Assembly (NCBI GenBank): GCA_000708835.1
Contig: DF237186.1
Span: 60,236-124,235, forward strand
DNA: 64,000 nucleotides
DNA from: Klebsormidium nitens
Lineage: Eukaryota; Streptophyta; Klebsormidiophyceae; Klebsormidiales; Klebsormidiaceae
Direction: 5' to 3'
Shown here: piece after piece, positions 1-12,800 of the stretch
Layout of the letters: each line of letters begins with the position of its first letter
Numbering within the stretch: position 1 is the stretch's first letter
Made by a program: the position numbers and the translations under genes
Notes under the pieces: generated by a model
What the model was told of the DNA's origin: nothing
The model's input: only the letters and a program-made list of their open reading frames with translations
Database searches by the model: none

Positions 1-750
1 AAGAGAACAGCCCCTGAAGGCATGACCAGCCTGAAGTATGTTCACCCACTCTTACTCTCTAAAGGAGACTACCTGTCACCATAATGTCTCGGAGGCACCA
101 CGTTTGATGAAACCTGAGTAGGAACTTACCAGCCTTCTGTGCCAGCAGTGATGATTGCGACCTGGTTTTGGTGGTGCAGAAGAAGATACGAATTGACGAA
201 GATAATCATCTGCACAGCGGGCCGCTTACTTTTCAATCTTTTGTAGGAGAATCTTCAGAACATATAGTTCGCCAGTGTCGGTAGCTAATCAAAACAAAAA
301 TGATTGCAACTTATGATTACAACAAACGACTGTTCTCTCGATGCTACGGTGATGGAGTTTGAAAGCGGGGCCAACTTCTTTGTCGACATCTACAAACGGG
401 CACTTGCTATTAGACCAGGAAAAAGGCTCTACAAAATTTCATGGACTTTTCTACAATGCTGGCCATGTAATGCACCTTAGAGTTCTGAAGTTTGGAACAG
501 TCTCCAGGAGTGTTCCACCATTTTGATTCTCACGGTTAGTGGTGGTGCTTATGAATCTAGAAGTAAACCTCCATTCCATCAGGAGTAAGTGGAGGGAAAG
601 TTTGAAAGCCACACGAACCTGCTCTACCATGGCCTGGATTGAGAAAGCTGCTCCCATCCCATGCTTATCCCAAATGTAAGGGTTTATCTCAAGCGTGATC
701 ACCATAAGGCTAACGTCATCAGTGCGAGAAGGCACGGTGCCCTGTGCCAT
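1..750 (-). CDS. TFB4: TFIIH core subunit p34 / TFB4 (GTF2H3), 5' part; gene continues off the left edge
   Basis: TFB4 is a von Willebrand-like subunit of the TFIIH core, which opens DNA in transcription initiation and nucleotide excision repair in the nucleus. Exon 1 runs 750 to 619 (44 codons, phase 0, donor gttcgt). It contains DDVSLMVITLEINPYIWD, matching the family's N-terminal signature (DDVSLLVVLLDTNPxFW in plants). Exon 2 runs 209 to 130 after a tgcag acceptor, reads IFVNSYLLLHHQNQVAIIT, and ends at donor gtaagt in phase 2. This is the family's second beta-alpha segment (FINAFLLLNQLNQVxVIA). A possible third exon starts at 30 (acceptor ttcag) and runs off the edge; it is weakly supported. 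Only about 70-80 of roughly 300 residues are in the window. Identification is from the two exons in the correct order and phase. The gene is transcribed divergently from the thioredoxin gene. Confidence 0.8.
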
Positions 751-1444
751 GACTAAACGGACTGCTTAAGTGCTATGCAAACGACACTGCCCAGAGCAAG
801 CCAGCATTTGCTCATTCATCCAAGGCATTGCCCTTGTCCTTCTGATTATCACCAAATGCCTAGGAACTTCTCCAAGCCTGAACAAGTGGTGGCACCAATT
901 CACCACTGCTCAGGAAAAGTTCTTGCAATTAATGCTTGAGATCATGTGCGCGATTCTTGTGGAGCCTTCGTTTATTCTTCGTGAATCGTCCATTCCTCCC
1001 CACCGTTTTGCCTCGTCTAGAGCTTCCCAATGCCAATGGAAGCCCGCTGCCCTTGTCGATGAGGTTCGTCCTCCCCAGATTGCTGTGGAAGTTTAGAGTT
1101 GCTCTGGAATCTACCAGGAAGAATCGGGATCGACGATTGCAGATCCATGGTGGAAGCTTCATCTTTTCATCGACGGTTTCAGAAGCATCACAATCCATCC
1201 TCCAGCGTACTGAAAGGACATAGCTAAAATCAGGCCTCGAGCTCGCTCTGCCTTTCCTTCCAACTTCATCTTCAAGTATTAAGGTAGGTACGTCACAAAA
1301 TTCAGCCAGAAATCAAAACAGGGGCGCCATTTTGCTAAGAAGAAGGCGGGGAGATTGGAACGCTTTGTGGCCGTCTTCCCTGCATCCCGCTGTAGCTTAT
1401 CTTCTGCAGGAGCTTTGTTGGTGTAGTTCATCCAGCGCGCAGGA
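751..1444. promoter_or_regulatory. Divergent intergenic region between TFB4 and thioredoxin m
   Basis: This 694-bp gap lies between two outward-facing start codons, so it should hold both promoters and 5' leaders. I see no convincing TATA box and no coding signal. Overlapping short open frames on both strands (about 770-1220) have no recognisable protein pattern. The part near 1320-1440 is GC-rich and may be thioredoxin 5' UTR. Confidence 0.4.
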
Positions 1445-2571
1445 ATGGCGTCTGCGATCGCTGCTCCGTCGGCGGCGGCCTTCTCCTCGCTCGTGTCCGC
1501 CTCTGCGGCGTCCTCAACATGTGGCAGACAAGCCACATACAGGGCCTGCCCTTACTCAAGGGCTCTTCCTGCTCGGCACAACGGCCTGTCCGCTATGCAG
1601 TTGCCCTCAACAAAGATGCATAGCCAGAAATTCAGGCCAGTTGCTCCCTGCCGCGCAAAGGTAGTTGCGGAGGCCAAGTCTGGGGCGCGGGTCCAGGATC
1701 CATGCGCAGAGGGAGGTAGGCGCAATCGCTTTTCTGCTCTGCTGAAGTCTGCAGAAGTGGGGTCCGCTTGTAGCATTGCTTATGTCAGCAGTTCAGCTTT
1801 GCATTCCCGTACCTTATGTGAAGCCTGCCGTAGGAATGCAGGTCTTTTTTTTGTGTCAGCCACTGGACCGTCTGAACTGTCATCCTTGCTTCAGTCTGCG
1901 GTAAAGATATGCTTGTGTAACTGCATTCTGCCGCCTGTAGTTGGGTTTTCTTGCTGCATTGAAATGCTGCCAATGTGCAGAAAAGAAATTAGGTACCGTT
2001 GGTTGTTAGTGAACCCCAAGATCTGCTGAAAGATGCAGCAGCATCCCCGTTGCATTGCTGCTCAGCACCGCAAAAGGCTATGGAGGCATTCTTGTTGCTT
2101 TGCAGTGCAAACAAGTAGGCAGGCAGACATTGAGCAATTCACACCTTTTTGGCAATGCATGTTAGTAGCCGCGACTTGATACTTCCAACCTGCGGAGGCA
2201 CGTACAAATGTCAGGTGCACATATGCTGAACTTTGCCTTTGGTCTTGGCAGTCACTGGCGTCGTTTCGGACAAGACCTGGGACGAGCTTGTGAAGAGCAG
2301 CAAAGTCCCCGTGTTGGTAGATTTCTGGGCCCCGTGGTGCGGACCCTGCCGGATGATTGCGCCCCTCATCGACGAGCTAGCAAAGGACTACAAGGGAAAG
2401 CTGTTGTGTTTGAAGCTGAACACCGATGAGAGCCCGAGCATCGCCACAGAGCACGGGATCAGGAGCATTCCGACCGTCATGATCTTCAAGGGCGGGAAGA
2501 AGCTCGACACTGTCATCGGGGCTGTTCCCATGACTACGCTGACGACCACTGTGGAGAAGTTCCTGGAATGA
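1445..2571 (+). CDS. TRXM: Chloroplast thioredoxin, m type
   Basis: The product is a stromal dithiol-disulfide oxidoreductase. The m type passes electrons from ferredoxin-thioredoxin reductase to Calvin-cycle and other plastid enzymes. There are two exons: 1445-1715 and 2252-2571. The donor is gag|gtaggc (phase 1), the acceptor is ggcag|tc, and the junction codon becomes Val. The spliced product is 196 aa. Residues 1 to about 85 are Ser/Ala/Arg-rich with no acidic start, typical of a transit peptide. The mature domain follows with the active site WCGPC (C120, C123) inside [16 protein letters not shown]. Later come [20 protein letters not shown] with the cis-Pro loop, IGAVPMTTL, and the stop at 2569-2571. 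Domain length (about 105 aa) is normal. The m-type call rests on KLNTDESP and GIRSIPT. It converges with the DCN1 gene 2.5 kb downstream. Confidence 0.93.
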
Positions 2572-5110
2572 GAGGACCTGTAAATCTGCTTTCAAAGAGT
2601 AACATAGTGGCCGGGCATTTGAAGCGATGTTGTGATGAGGAGGAATGGGACGGCAGTCAATGTGCAGGGACGCTGCTGCCTTCCTGCATTTGGCGGTCAT
2701 AGAGGGCCTCCACTGTATGGTTCATAGGGTTCCGGGTAGGAGGGGACTGCTGCTCCGGAGGTGTCAGAAGCTGGCTGCGGGGACGCTTCTGCATGGAGCT
2801 GAAGTGAGTTGCACTAAGTGGTGACTGGAGCAGCATCTGGACTTTCCACCTGTTTGAGCAATATTTGCAAGGAATCGAAGTCATCCAGCAGGAAAAGTAG
2901 GGACTGGGATCGGTTGTGTAGGTTGTTCATAAGCTGCGAAACTGTCCGTCCATTGTGCACAATGTTTCCGATCATGGTTGCTGGCAGGCCGAGTTGCATG
3001 GAAACCCGTTCTCGCAGCCTGCTTCGACATTTGCTTGCTTCTGTGGTCCCGATTGGTGGGACACCATATGATGCAACTTTCAGTTTTTGCTTCCAATTGC
3101 ATCGAGCACATTGCCTCCCTGGATTGCAAACTCTTTGGATGGTGTTTTGATTGTTGTTTCAGATTAGGGTTCGGGGTGGGATGGTTGCATTGCGCTCTTT
3201 CTTCGTGCGAATTAAAATGGTTCTGAAGCTTCTCAGTAATCTCAGACAACTGGATCTTGTGCAAGTGGTTCCCTGCTTGTACTGGAGCGTTCTTTTGTGT
3301 TCTTGTGCTGAATACTGATCAAAGCACAGGACAGAATCACCTACTGGTTGCGCCTATTACCCTTTTCCTTTCCAGTTTGGAAACTGGAACACTGGCTGGT
3401 AATGAGTCAAACCTATTCATCTGTGGCTGCCAGAGAATCCTCTCTGCAACATCCAGATTTGTTGCCTCTTTTGCACGTACAAAAGCATTCAGCTTGCTGC
3501 AGGCGCGCATTTGCAACAGCAGTTTCGTGGCTAACTGTTGTAATCCTCTTGATTTCTGTGCCTGGTATTCTAGGTTCTGATTAATGGGGTCCACTTAAAT
3601 TTTGGATCAATGAGGAGAACGCCAATTTCTTGTTTTATGTGAGATTCTGATCAAGCTTTCTTTCCTATTCTGGTTTTTTCTGATAGGTTTTTTCCTTTTC
3701 TTACCAACTCTTTTGAATCTGTAATCAAGCTGGTACACCTTGTTCGGGTTTTTTGCTCTTACCTTGTGATCTGGATCTCTATTGCTATAGAGGCAGGCCA
3801 TATGGAAAAAGTGAATGCCGAGGAGGCGCCATGATACTGTCACGAAGCCTTCTGGTGAAGCTGTCTGCTGCCTACAAAATGCTTTAGTGTTTGCGTTTGA
3901 CTAGCACATGTTGTGGCCTCCAAGCAAGTGCGTCCTCCTCTCTACCAGTTCTATGTTCCTCAAAAAGTGTCTTCTTGAGGTCCTTTTCAAGCTTGCCGTT
4001 GTAGAGCCTTGGATGCAACACCTGTTGAAGGAGTTTCTGGTAAAGGTGGATTCTTGTTGGTGGAAGCTTTGATGCATCAAGCTTAATTCGTTTGACCACC
4101 ATGCACCGTCAATTGATGCGCGGACGTGAGAACGTGCATTGACAGGGCTGTCAACTTCTTGCCGAACGTTGCTCATGCAGACCATTATGTGAACAGTTGT
4201 AAAGTACAAATCTCAGCTACTGCATTATCAATTGTCAATACACCCGGCCAAGATGAACAACATTCGAACCATGCCACAAGCCTTTAGCCAATGAATTGTG
4301 GCAGCATCATGAGCATCTTTCGTCCGGCAGTCGCTTGCCTTCCTTTCCCCTAGGGCTATACGCACATACATGGTCATCTACGGGTACAACCAAGCTCAGT
4401 GCTCATGTGCCAACCAACAAAAATGATAAGCAAATTCGCCCGCACGTACTAGCTGGTTAACGCTATCCCCTGTTCGGTACTAGTTTGCAAGACACATGTA
4501 ATCGTGTGCGCGCTAGTGCATGCACATGCGGTGCCCGCAATTTCAGAACCGTCCGGGTGCATCAACTGCATGCATGGACTGCGGACGCTGCACACGTATC
4601 ATGCACATGATGGTCAATATAAATTCGGAAGCCGTGCATTGGAGCTCGATGATGAAAGTACGAATATCTTAAGGCATGCAGGCCGCCATTCAATCGCTTG
4701 ACTTGCTGTTCGCTGCAAGTTGATTATTTGTGATCCTGGCTTTTCACCTCGCTGGGCATGCGGACCTAAATGTGGGTGACTCAAATTAGTACGAGGTTGA
4801 CGTGGCTCCAAACATTGGGTGCTATTGTGGGGTACATCTACTCTACAAGGTCGTGCATCCTTCAATGATGTGCCGAGCTAGCAAAAATGTAAAAGTGGCG
4901 GCACAGTATCTTTTGTGATAGTAGTTGCAAAGACTCACTGAGACGGCCTTGATCAAGCACATGTGACAGGCCATTGCGGTGACATCTTTACAGGTTTGCA
5001 CGCTGACAAGGTATATGTCTACCAACCAAGATCCGCTCAGATCTGGGTCCAGCCAATACTGCTAAGAGGCCAAGTATGTAGTCAAGCACAGGAGATACCA
5101 TATTGCTGTC
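2572..5110. other. Intergenic region between convergent thioredoxin and DCN1 genes
   Basis: This gap of about 2.5 kb should contain two 3' UTRs and terminators. Open frames of 60-130 codons occur on both strands, but none has a recognisable domain, a phase-consistent exon chain or a transit peptide. I found no tRNA, rRNA or transposon ends. The base composition is more AT-rich than the flanking exons, consistent with non-coding DNA. Confidence 0.5.
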
Positions 5111-8100
5111 CTAGATCCCAATCGCTTGCACGTGCCCTGTCCCCTTCAACCAGTCAACGAACTCGTCTAGGAGGTACGGCCAGGCCCCTTCCGAATCATA
5201 ATTTGACAACGACGGATCTATTGACTGCAGAAAAACACACAGGCTTGAAACATCCGAGGCGTACACTCCTAAGGCTACCAAGAGCATTCCAATTCTGATA
5301 GCAAGACATCGAGTCAAGCAATGGCGGAAGCTGCCAACGTGCCTCACAGACGGCCCAAACGAACGATTGATGATCGGAAGAAGTGAGCCGAGCTCGCTTC
5401 AGCCTAACTACTTGGGCTGCCAGTTGGTTACATTACGTCAAAAGAATGGCCATAAAGTCGGAAGAAGGGGAATAGATCGTCTCACCTTCGCAAATTCAAA
5501 TACTTGCGACCACGTGTCCTTCGAGATAGCCTTGTTATGCTTTTTCTGTATTGCATAAGAAGCACCAAGTCAGACGATAAAAGAGGCAACAAGAGTATAC
5601 AAGACAAAGAGTACCACTTCACGCAAAGAGCATCGAGTCTGACGCCTTTCCGGGAACGTACGTTTCAGGTGGACACACAGGCGCTTTATCCATCGTCCCT
5701 AACCTCAAGACCTGTCGCCTACGCCCCCAATGCGGGCTCTCCAAGTCGAGCAGAGAACCAGAATGAGAGTGAAGAGAAACGAAAAGTGCGCTTGCAAACG
5801 TCAAAGATCCAGCCAAACCAGATAAAAGGTTCTCAGCAACGTGAACCGACATGGTCGAGGCTACAGCTCAGTCCCTCGTGATCCGTCACGGTTTGGGTGC
5901 AAGGATGTCCGACAAGGGATACTAGTTTCTGAAGGCGACCCGGAAGAAGGAGCCTCCTGAGCCCACTCCCGGGTCCTTGCTGAGTTATCGCCCACCTTAT
6001 GCGTACACTTGGTTGAATTCTCGACAGGCACGGAAGAGAGTCGGAGTTTGAACAAAGCTGAACCAAACGCGCAAAAGGCAACTAGGGGCGGGGTGCGAAC
6101 CTGGAGAAAGGAGCACCAGGGGTCTACCAGCGGCCACGGTTTTTGCGCGTACAGCAGCTTCCACATGCCCAGCGCCGTTTCGAGTGCCAACGACTTCTGA
6201 CCCTGAAGAACACAGAAAGTTGGAACTTGACGTTTGTCTCTTGCCGGACTGTGCAGGTCTCCAGCCTCTTATGTCTAACTAAGCGCATACATGGGCAATC
6301 TGATCCCAGCTGAAACCGTGCCAAGTATGTGTCCCCGAAACCAAGCGATTGATTGGAGCCATGCTGACGGTCCAGAGGATGCAGAAGAGCTTCCGCCCTT
6401 TTTGCTCGACGCCAAACCTTTGAGCAAAGCTTGGCCTGCCAGATCATGGGCGTCGAGACAAAACGGCAGGCCTCGTCCGCAGCGATATACTGCTGCTAAG
6501 AGGGTGCGTACGCGGAAACGTTCGGCAGAAGCTTTGACGGTTTATTTATACGTCACTAGATTGAAGCGTCTGTTCATGGGCAGTGTGCGTTTGATTCATG
6601 CGACACTGAAGAGGGAAAGGAAGTGGAAGTGGTGTGTGCGTGGACTCTCACCTTTTCTTTCGCCCAGTCGAAGGTGAACATGTAAATTTCCCGGAATTTA
6701 TCTGCAGGCATGACAAAACTCAGATGCCGAGCAGAGAAACAGTGTCACAAGCATCCTGACCTGGCAAGCTGAGTTTTAAAGAACCCAGCCTCGGAGTCAA
6801 TTGAGCTGTAGTTTACGACCTTCGAACCCCAATTTCGTTGCTAAGAGTGATCTTTCCTACTCCAACAAGATCTCGGTGTAGTATGGCACCGGCGGACTTT
6901 GTCCTGGAGTTTCCGAAGCCACGGCGCAGACTTACTGTCGTCTTTCATCTCGGCTCGCAAGGAGGGCAGCAGTTGCCTGAGCTTGCTGATCGAGTCGACC
7001 CTGCAAGCAATTGCCAAGAAACAACGAATGCAATAAGCGAGAATCTTGATCAGGAACAAAGTTCCCAGATTGGGCTCCAAGTAGACACCCGCTAAAAGTC
7101 TTGCAAAGATGGTTGATCACGCGACCAGCTTTTGGGAATTGCTTGAGAGGGCTAGGACGGGGAGAGACCGCAAAAGTGTGAACTGCGAAGAAATAAAAAC
7201 TTGCGACATTGCCCCAAACTTGCGACATGTCACGCCATCTCGTCGGAAATTGCTGACGCCTTTGCCTTCCACCTCCCTTTTGATCATAAACTCCACTTCA
7301 TCAAACTTCCAGAGAATCGACGAGTCATCTCTCAATTCCTTGGGAGTCGGAAGACCAAGACAAGGCATGCTGACACATTCTGATAAGGCTCCGGAAGGGA
7401 CTGCTGCATTAGCTTGCATTGCAGAGGCTCACCCTATGCTTTTCAGACCAGAAATGAACTCGTCTCTGGAAAACTCGCACATCGTCGCTGCTCCCATGTG
7501 CCAGGCAATCACAAGCTGCACATCAAACAGAGCGCCTTTGAATCATTCCGACGATTCGGGGGTTCGTCATACCCCACAGTTTATCAACCCCACGCCCTAA
7601 GCGGATGCCGCAAATGAAACCGACAGTGTGTTTGGATTTTCCATTGCCAACCATGGAACCAAGAATTGCAGATGCAGGAAGGTACCAGGATGACACGGCC
7701 AACTCTATGAAGGCACTTTCAAACATTTACTGTCCTCCCAAAATGCTAAGAGCACGTACTACGATCATCTCCATGTTAATTCACGGTACACCAGAACTTA
7801 GTCGTCCTTAGATTCCTTAAATCAAGCTAAGCACTTAAGCAGACCACTGAGCAGAAAGAGAAGCACCGAAGGCCCTCCTTACCATGACCACATCCCCCGG
7901 ATCCACTTGCAAGTCGTCACAGAACTGCGAGACGCCCTCAACGCTGATCTGATCGGCGTGCGGGTCTTTGTACCGGCTGTAGAGCGCTTCGAGCTGCCTC
8001 TGGTCTGTTCGAACTTGAGGGGAGGAGGGGTGTGGCTGGTTGTAGTAAAACTCAAATGCGGCTTCCACGTTCCAGTCAGCAGCCTTCAGAGCCGCAACGG

Positions 8101-8957
8101 ACGCCTTCTCCCTGAAAGATCCAAGAGGTCAGGACCACTAACAAAGGATCAGAGTTGTTGAGCGACAATGAAAATGGCTCGTGATATCAGGCACAAGACA
8201 CCTCTCCATCAATCATCAACGAGCAGTACACACAGTTTAAAAGAGATCAAGACCGATTGCAAGGCGTTTAGCTTCTTCCTGGCATCTCAAGTTTGCGGTT
8301 GAGCTAACTTACGTGGCATCGGCGATTGCGCAGAACTGGCGCACCTTCTCTTTCTGGGCCTTGTTGAGCTTATTCTGCAATGAAAGGATAGTCACTGTGC
8401 AAAATGCATGCTCTACTGATCCAAGTCACAAAGATACTGAAGTACAAGCTGTGCATCAGCCAATGCGTGTATGCTTCCTGATGCCAAATCCTGTACGACG
8501 CGCTTTGACCTCAATCTTTTTGCCAGGCTTCTGCACTCAGGGTGCATAAACGGTTTTCGACATTGCGAATTTTATGAGGACAGAGGAAGGTGGCGGATAT
8601 TTGCATTCCTGTTCTTCAAGAAGCACATGAACCACAGCCACAGAACAAGTGCACAAGATAACGCCACTGAAACCAGATGCCCTGGAGAAGTTACTGATGG
8701 AAGTGGACAAGCAGCTGAAATGCTAGAGATTACGCAAAACTTATGTAAGTGCCACTTGGAATCTCATCTGCCGCGATACGGCCATTAGACAAGCCCGAAG
8801 TTTGTTCAGAACCGTTCCTGAAGATATAGATACAATGAGAATGACAAGCACGGTCAATTCTTTTGACAAAGGGCAGTGTTCCCCCTTGTCTGACCTAGAG
8901 CGTTCTTTGAAAACTGTTTCGAAAACACCAATTTGCTTGGATAAACAGACTCACCAT
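5111..8957 (-). CDS. DCN1: DCN1-like protein (defective in cullin neddylation)
   Basis: DCN1 is a scaffold-type E3 co-factor. It holds the NEDD8 E2 (Ubc12/RCE1) against cullin-RBX1 and promotes cullin neddylation. Nine exons, all phase-consistent, lie on the complement: 8957-8955 (the ATG alone, donor gtgagt), 8374-8313, 8111-7883, 7515-7433, 7000-6936, 6701-6652, 6202-6101, 5545-5486, 5224-5111. The product is 255 aa, close to the usual 250. The N-terminal UBA-like part begins [14 protein letters not shown] and includes [17 protein letters not shown]. The PONY domain follows, with [63 protein letters not shown] and the conserved C-terminal [18 protein letters not shown]. The start is chosen because plant-type DCN1 proteins begin M-[N/H]-K-L and the only fitting upstream exon is ATG|gtgagt; that exon is the least certain part. 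Confidence 0.93.
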
Positions 8958-9871
8958 CTTCAAAACAGACTATATCCCGCCGAAGACGCAGCCCTTCCTG
9001 TAGAAATCAGACCTTGGTCTAAGAATCACCACCACCTTCAGCAATAAACTGGCGGCGATAACCCGGGTCAACCCCTCAAGCTCAGCTCACTAGCCTAAAC
9101 TCTACACAGTTTGCAGGAAACCGCCAACAGCCTTCTCACAATGTTTCATCCAATGATTCGTCTTTGCCAGGACGTGTGCATCTCTGCATTTCCGGTCTCT
9201 GGACGAAGCAGCTTGATACCAGCACAGAAGGGCACAAGTGAGGAACACAGAGGCAATGCGGTCTTGCGAACCGTGTTGCATCATTGACATATGAATTTGA
9301 AGCTCGTGAAGTTGTGAGCAGCAGCAAAACAGATCAGCTAGGCAGCGAGCTGAGATCAATGGCTTCCAAGAGGTCGGTTAATCGTAAACCGGAAACCTTT
9401 GACCACAATGTCGATGAGGCCCCGGTCGGTTTCCAAAATATCATCATATGATCCACGAGACGATGTTCATAACTTCCAAATTTGAAAAGAAGTCACGACA
9501 TTCTACCTAGATTAGATGTATTTACTCCGTCCTATCTTTTAAACCGGCATCACGCAAATCGCCATAAGCAACGCATAAATTCCGGGGAGTTCATCTTATA
9601 TAGCCATGGGTAAATTCCCCCTGTAGCCGGTCAGCAGTTACACCAGGTTCACCGGTTAACCGTACCCCAGGTTCCTGCAATTGGATGAGCTGGCTTCAAG
9701 TTCAACTTCAAGTTCCTGCCAAAATTCGTGGCAGCACCTTGGCAGCGCGACAGGGGTTCGCCACCTGGGTCACAGGGTGGACCAGCTGAGCAGGATTCCG
9801 AGCTTTCTCTCTGCCACTGCTTGACATTCTTCTTCCTTGGCTTTGGACGACCCTTCCAATAATTAGCAGGC
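8958..9871. promoter_or_regulatory. Divergent promoter region between DCN1 and RMR
   Basis: This 914-bp gap separates two outward-facing start codons. A TATA-like TATATAG lies at 9597-9603, about 270 bp upstream of the RMR start codon and pointing towards it. Nothing else in this stretch could be assigned. The short open frames on both strands show no protein pattern. Confidence 0.4.
9597..9603 (+). promoter_or_regulatory. Possible TATA box for the RMR gene
   Basis: TATATAG sits about 270 bp upstream of the start codon at 9872. The distance fits a core promoter followed by a 5' UTR of about 240 bp. A 7-mer of this kind is common by chance, so the evidence is positional only. Confidence 0.25.
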
Positions 9872-12800
9872 ATGGAGGAGGGGAACATCAACGAGGGCCT
9901 GCTAGGCCCCACGCAGCGGCTGGCCCGTGACATCGGGCTCAGGGGCGTTCTGAAACTCTGGGCGCTCGGGTCCCTGCTTGGTTTGGCAGTAACCCTCGCG
10001 TACCTAACCCAGCCCGCAGAGAGCACAGTCTATATAGCCACTGCAGAGAATGCAACTTTCTCTTTTGCTGACGCAGACGCAGCGTTTGGGGGGCTGATTC
10101 CGCCGAACGGCTTGAGGGGGGTGCTGCGCAGGAGCTCCCCCCTGGATGGGTGTGGGGCGATGGATATTTCGGCCGCTCCAGGGGAGGTGGAATTTGCACT
10201 GATTGAGAGAGGGCAGTGCACATTTGATGAGAAGGTCAGGAATGCGCAGAATGCCGGGTTTGCGGCTGCCATCATATTCAACAACGAGCCGGGGCGGGAG
10301 CTCATAACCAGTAAGTACACCAAGTTTGTCACAAGCTAAAGTTGTGGTTGAGTGGAATCAACAGGGAACCATGAAGGCAGAAAGTGTGTTTGTTGCGCCC
10401 TGAAAAGCACGCCTAGTTTGCAGAAAGTTGTGCTTCACCAACTGCATAAGAAAGTCTGGGGTTCGAGAAGGGCTGCAGTATGTCCGATTTCACGTTGTGC
10501 AGGCCGGTTCAAAATCTGAAGTGTCGTTCGGAGCTCATGAAGGAATGCTTTGAAACCATTTTTCATGACAGGTCTCCGGGAGCCTTTATACGTTGCTACC
10601 TATATGGTTAGTTGGCTGTGGAACTTTCCCCAATGGCTCCCTAGTTGCATGAGTAGGGTTTGCATCCGTTCATCCCTAAATTGTAGCGGCATTCTCCAGC
10701 CTAAGGGGAAAACCTCTGAATCAGGAAGTTTTTGGCCGGCAAAGTAACGTTGAAAATGGGAGGCTCAAGGTTGCAAAGGGATGGGCTTGCAATGCCGCCT
10801 GGGTCCAAGCTACATGTGTCCGGATTCTTTGGTTTCCCAAGACGATTTGTGTGTTGCTAGCAAGTTCCTACTTTTATTTCTACCTCTTTCTCTTCTATTT
10901 CTACTTCTTCTTCCATTTACTTCCATAGTATTATCTTGCGTGTGGGGCATATGGGGGGCTGCTGGCAATGTTGTTGGCCAACTTTCGATGCCCTGTTGAG
11001 TTGACCAAAGGAGTGCCGACATTCCAAAGAAGGAATGGATTGAGGGTGAGGATAGGCCCCATATGGTCTTGAATACTTCTGCCTACCCTAACTCCTGTTT
11101 GCCTTGCGGAAGGTGGTCTGCATGCACAGGCTTCGACACTCTTCTCCATGCTATCCCGTGTCATTCACCAATTCTGAGTCTGCAGATAGCGGGGTTGGGC
11201 TGGACTCCAGCACCCTGAGGAAATGAGGAACTTACTGCAGACCTTGGAAGCAACTCACTGCAGGCTGTTTCCAGCATTCAATGCCCCTTTGTTGTCATTA
11301 TGTCGTAAAGAGACTGCAAAGCACATGGATCAGTCTGGGACAAGCTTCTTGTTGAGGAAGAAAACATTTAGTACTTGGAATGATGAGTGGTGACGTTGTT
11401 TTGAAGTATCAGGGACGGGTTGAGGACTTTTCCCTCAGTAGAAGAGCTGCTTGCATCCCGTTGGTCTTGATGATCCTGCCGCGGGGTTTTTCTGGGCCAC
11501 TTTTGAACCAATTCGTTCTGCAGATTGGGCTTTGCGGTCCCCTGCTGTAACCTTCTCTGTCCATCATTTCTGCTTGATGAAAAGACAGGGACTCCTGCAA
11601 TCCATATAGAGCCGGCCAGCGTGCAATCCTGGAGCGCTGTTTTGGGAAAACTCTGGACTCCGCTCAGTCTCAGCCTTTCTTGCCTACCCCAAGCTCGAAT
11701 CTCATGCGATATGACAGCGTTCATATATGCTGCTGGAAAGCCATTTTTTTCACGCTTCTCCAGTGTCAGGCCGGCGCACTAGAGAGATGTATATCCCTGC
11801 CGTCTTTATTACAGACAACAGAGGTCAGCATTATTCTTACAGGACAACAAATTTCCGCGTTAAGTCTTACAGGACAACAATCTCACTGTCCGCTCAAGAG
11901 CAACTTTCTTTCTCCTCACCAGTGTCGGGCCGGCGCACTGGAGAGATCTACATTCCCGCCGTCTTTGTAACCTACAATTCGGGGCGGCAGCTACTCTCGG
12001 TGATCGAGCAGCCCGACACGATTTGCTACATCTCGTCCACGTTTGAGAACACCGCGTGGTCCGTCATGGCCGTGTCCTTCATCTCGCTGCTCGCCGTTTC
12101 CGCTGTGCTGGCCACCTTCTTCTTTGTGCGCCGCCACCGCCTCCGCAGGTGAGAGTTTGAGTTTTTGGGTTTGAATCTTGATTTTCATAAAATCCGGTTT
12201 TCTGGATCTTGAATTCTGCATGAGTCCGGGCTACGCTGCATTTAACAGGGAGAATGTTGTGCTTGCAACCATTTTCTTTTGTCTGCCGCCAAGACGAATG
12301 TTCACCCACGGAGCTATTGTCCTTGTTGGAAGCTCCAGACTCCGCAAGTAAGTCTAGCCCGAAGGTTGACCATATTTCGAGAGACGTCAAATCACAGGAT
12401 TTTGAAGAATTCAGCTAGTTGTCGACAAGTAGTAACGCCTGTCAGATATCCCCTTTCTCAAAGAACCTTAGCGCGTAGTAAGCAGCCCTTAAAACTTGTG
12501 CTTTTGCCGTACAGGATTGGCTCGCGCCTGGTTTTGGTGCGGACGGAGGACGCGGGTATGACAGCGCGCGAGGTGAAGGCGCTGCCGAGCTTCACATTCA
12601 GCACAGCGACACCTGGCAGCGGGACGAGCGAGACGTGTGCCATCTGCCTGGAGGACTATGAGGCGGGGGAGAAGCTGCGGGTGTTGCCGTGCCGGCATGG
12701 TGAGTTCCATCGATCTCATGTTGCGTATTTTGGGTTTTGAGTTTTCGGGTTTGATTACTTAGGACTATGTTCGAGACAGTATACCTGTGATGGACTTGAT

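Noticed and set aside
2572-4250. Several 80-130 codon open frames after thioredoxin
   Set aside because: No frame has a domain, transit peptide or phase-consistent exon chain; the composition is like non-coding DNA.
5111-9360. Exon-edge copies in DCN1, and likewise in RVE, TFB4 and FAM21 introns
   Set aside because: I looked for the same pattern at these junctions and saw none that was convincing, so these genes are not counted in the intron-growth finding.
11761-11810. Alternative RMR exon
   Set aside because: The copy has no downstream donor before stops and lacks the transmembrane part. It is treated as a decayed duplicate.
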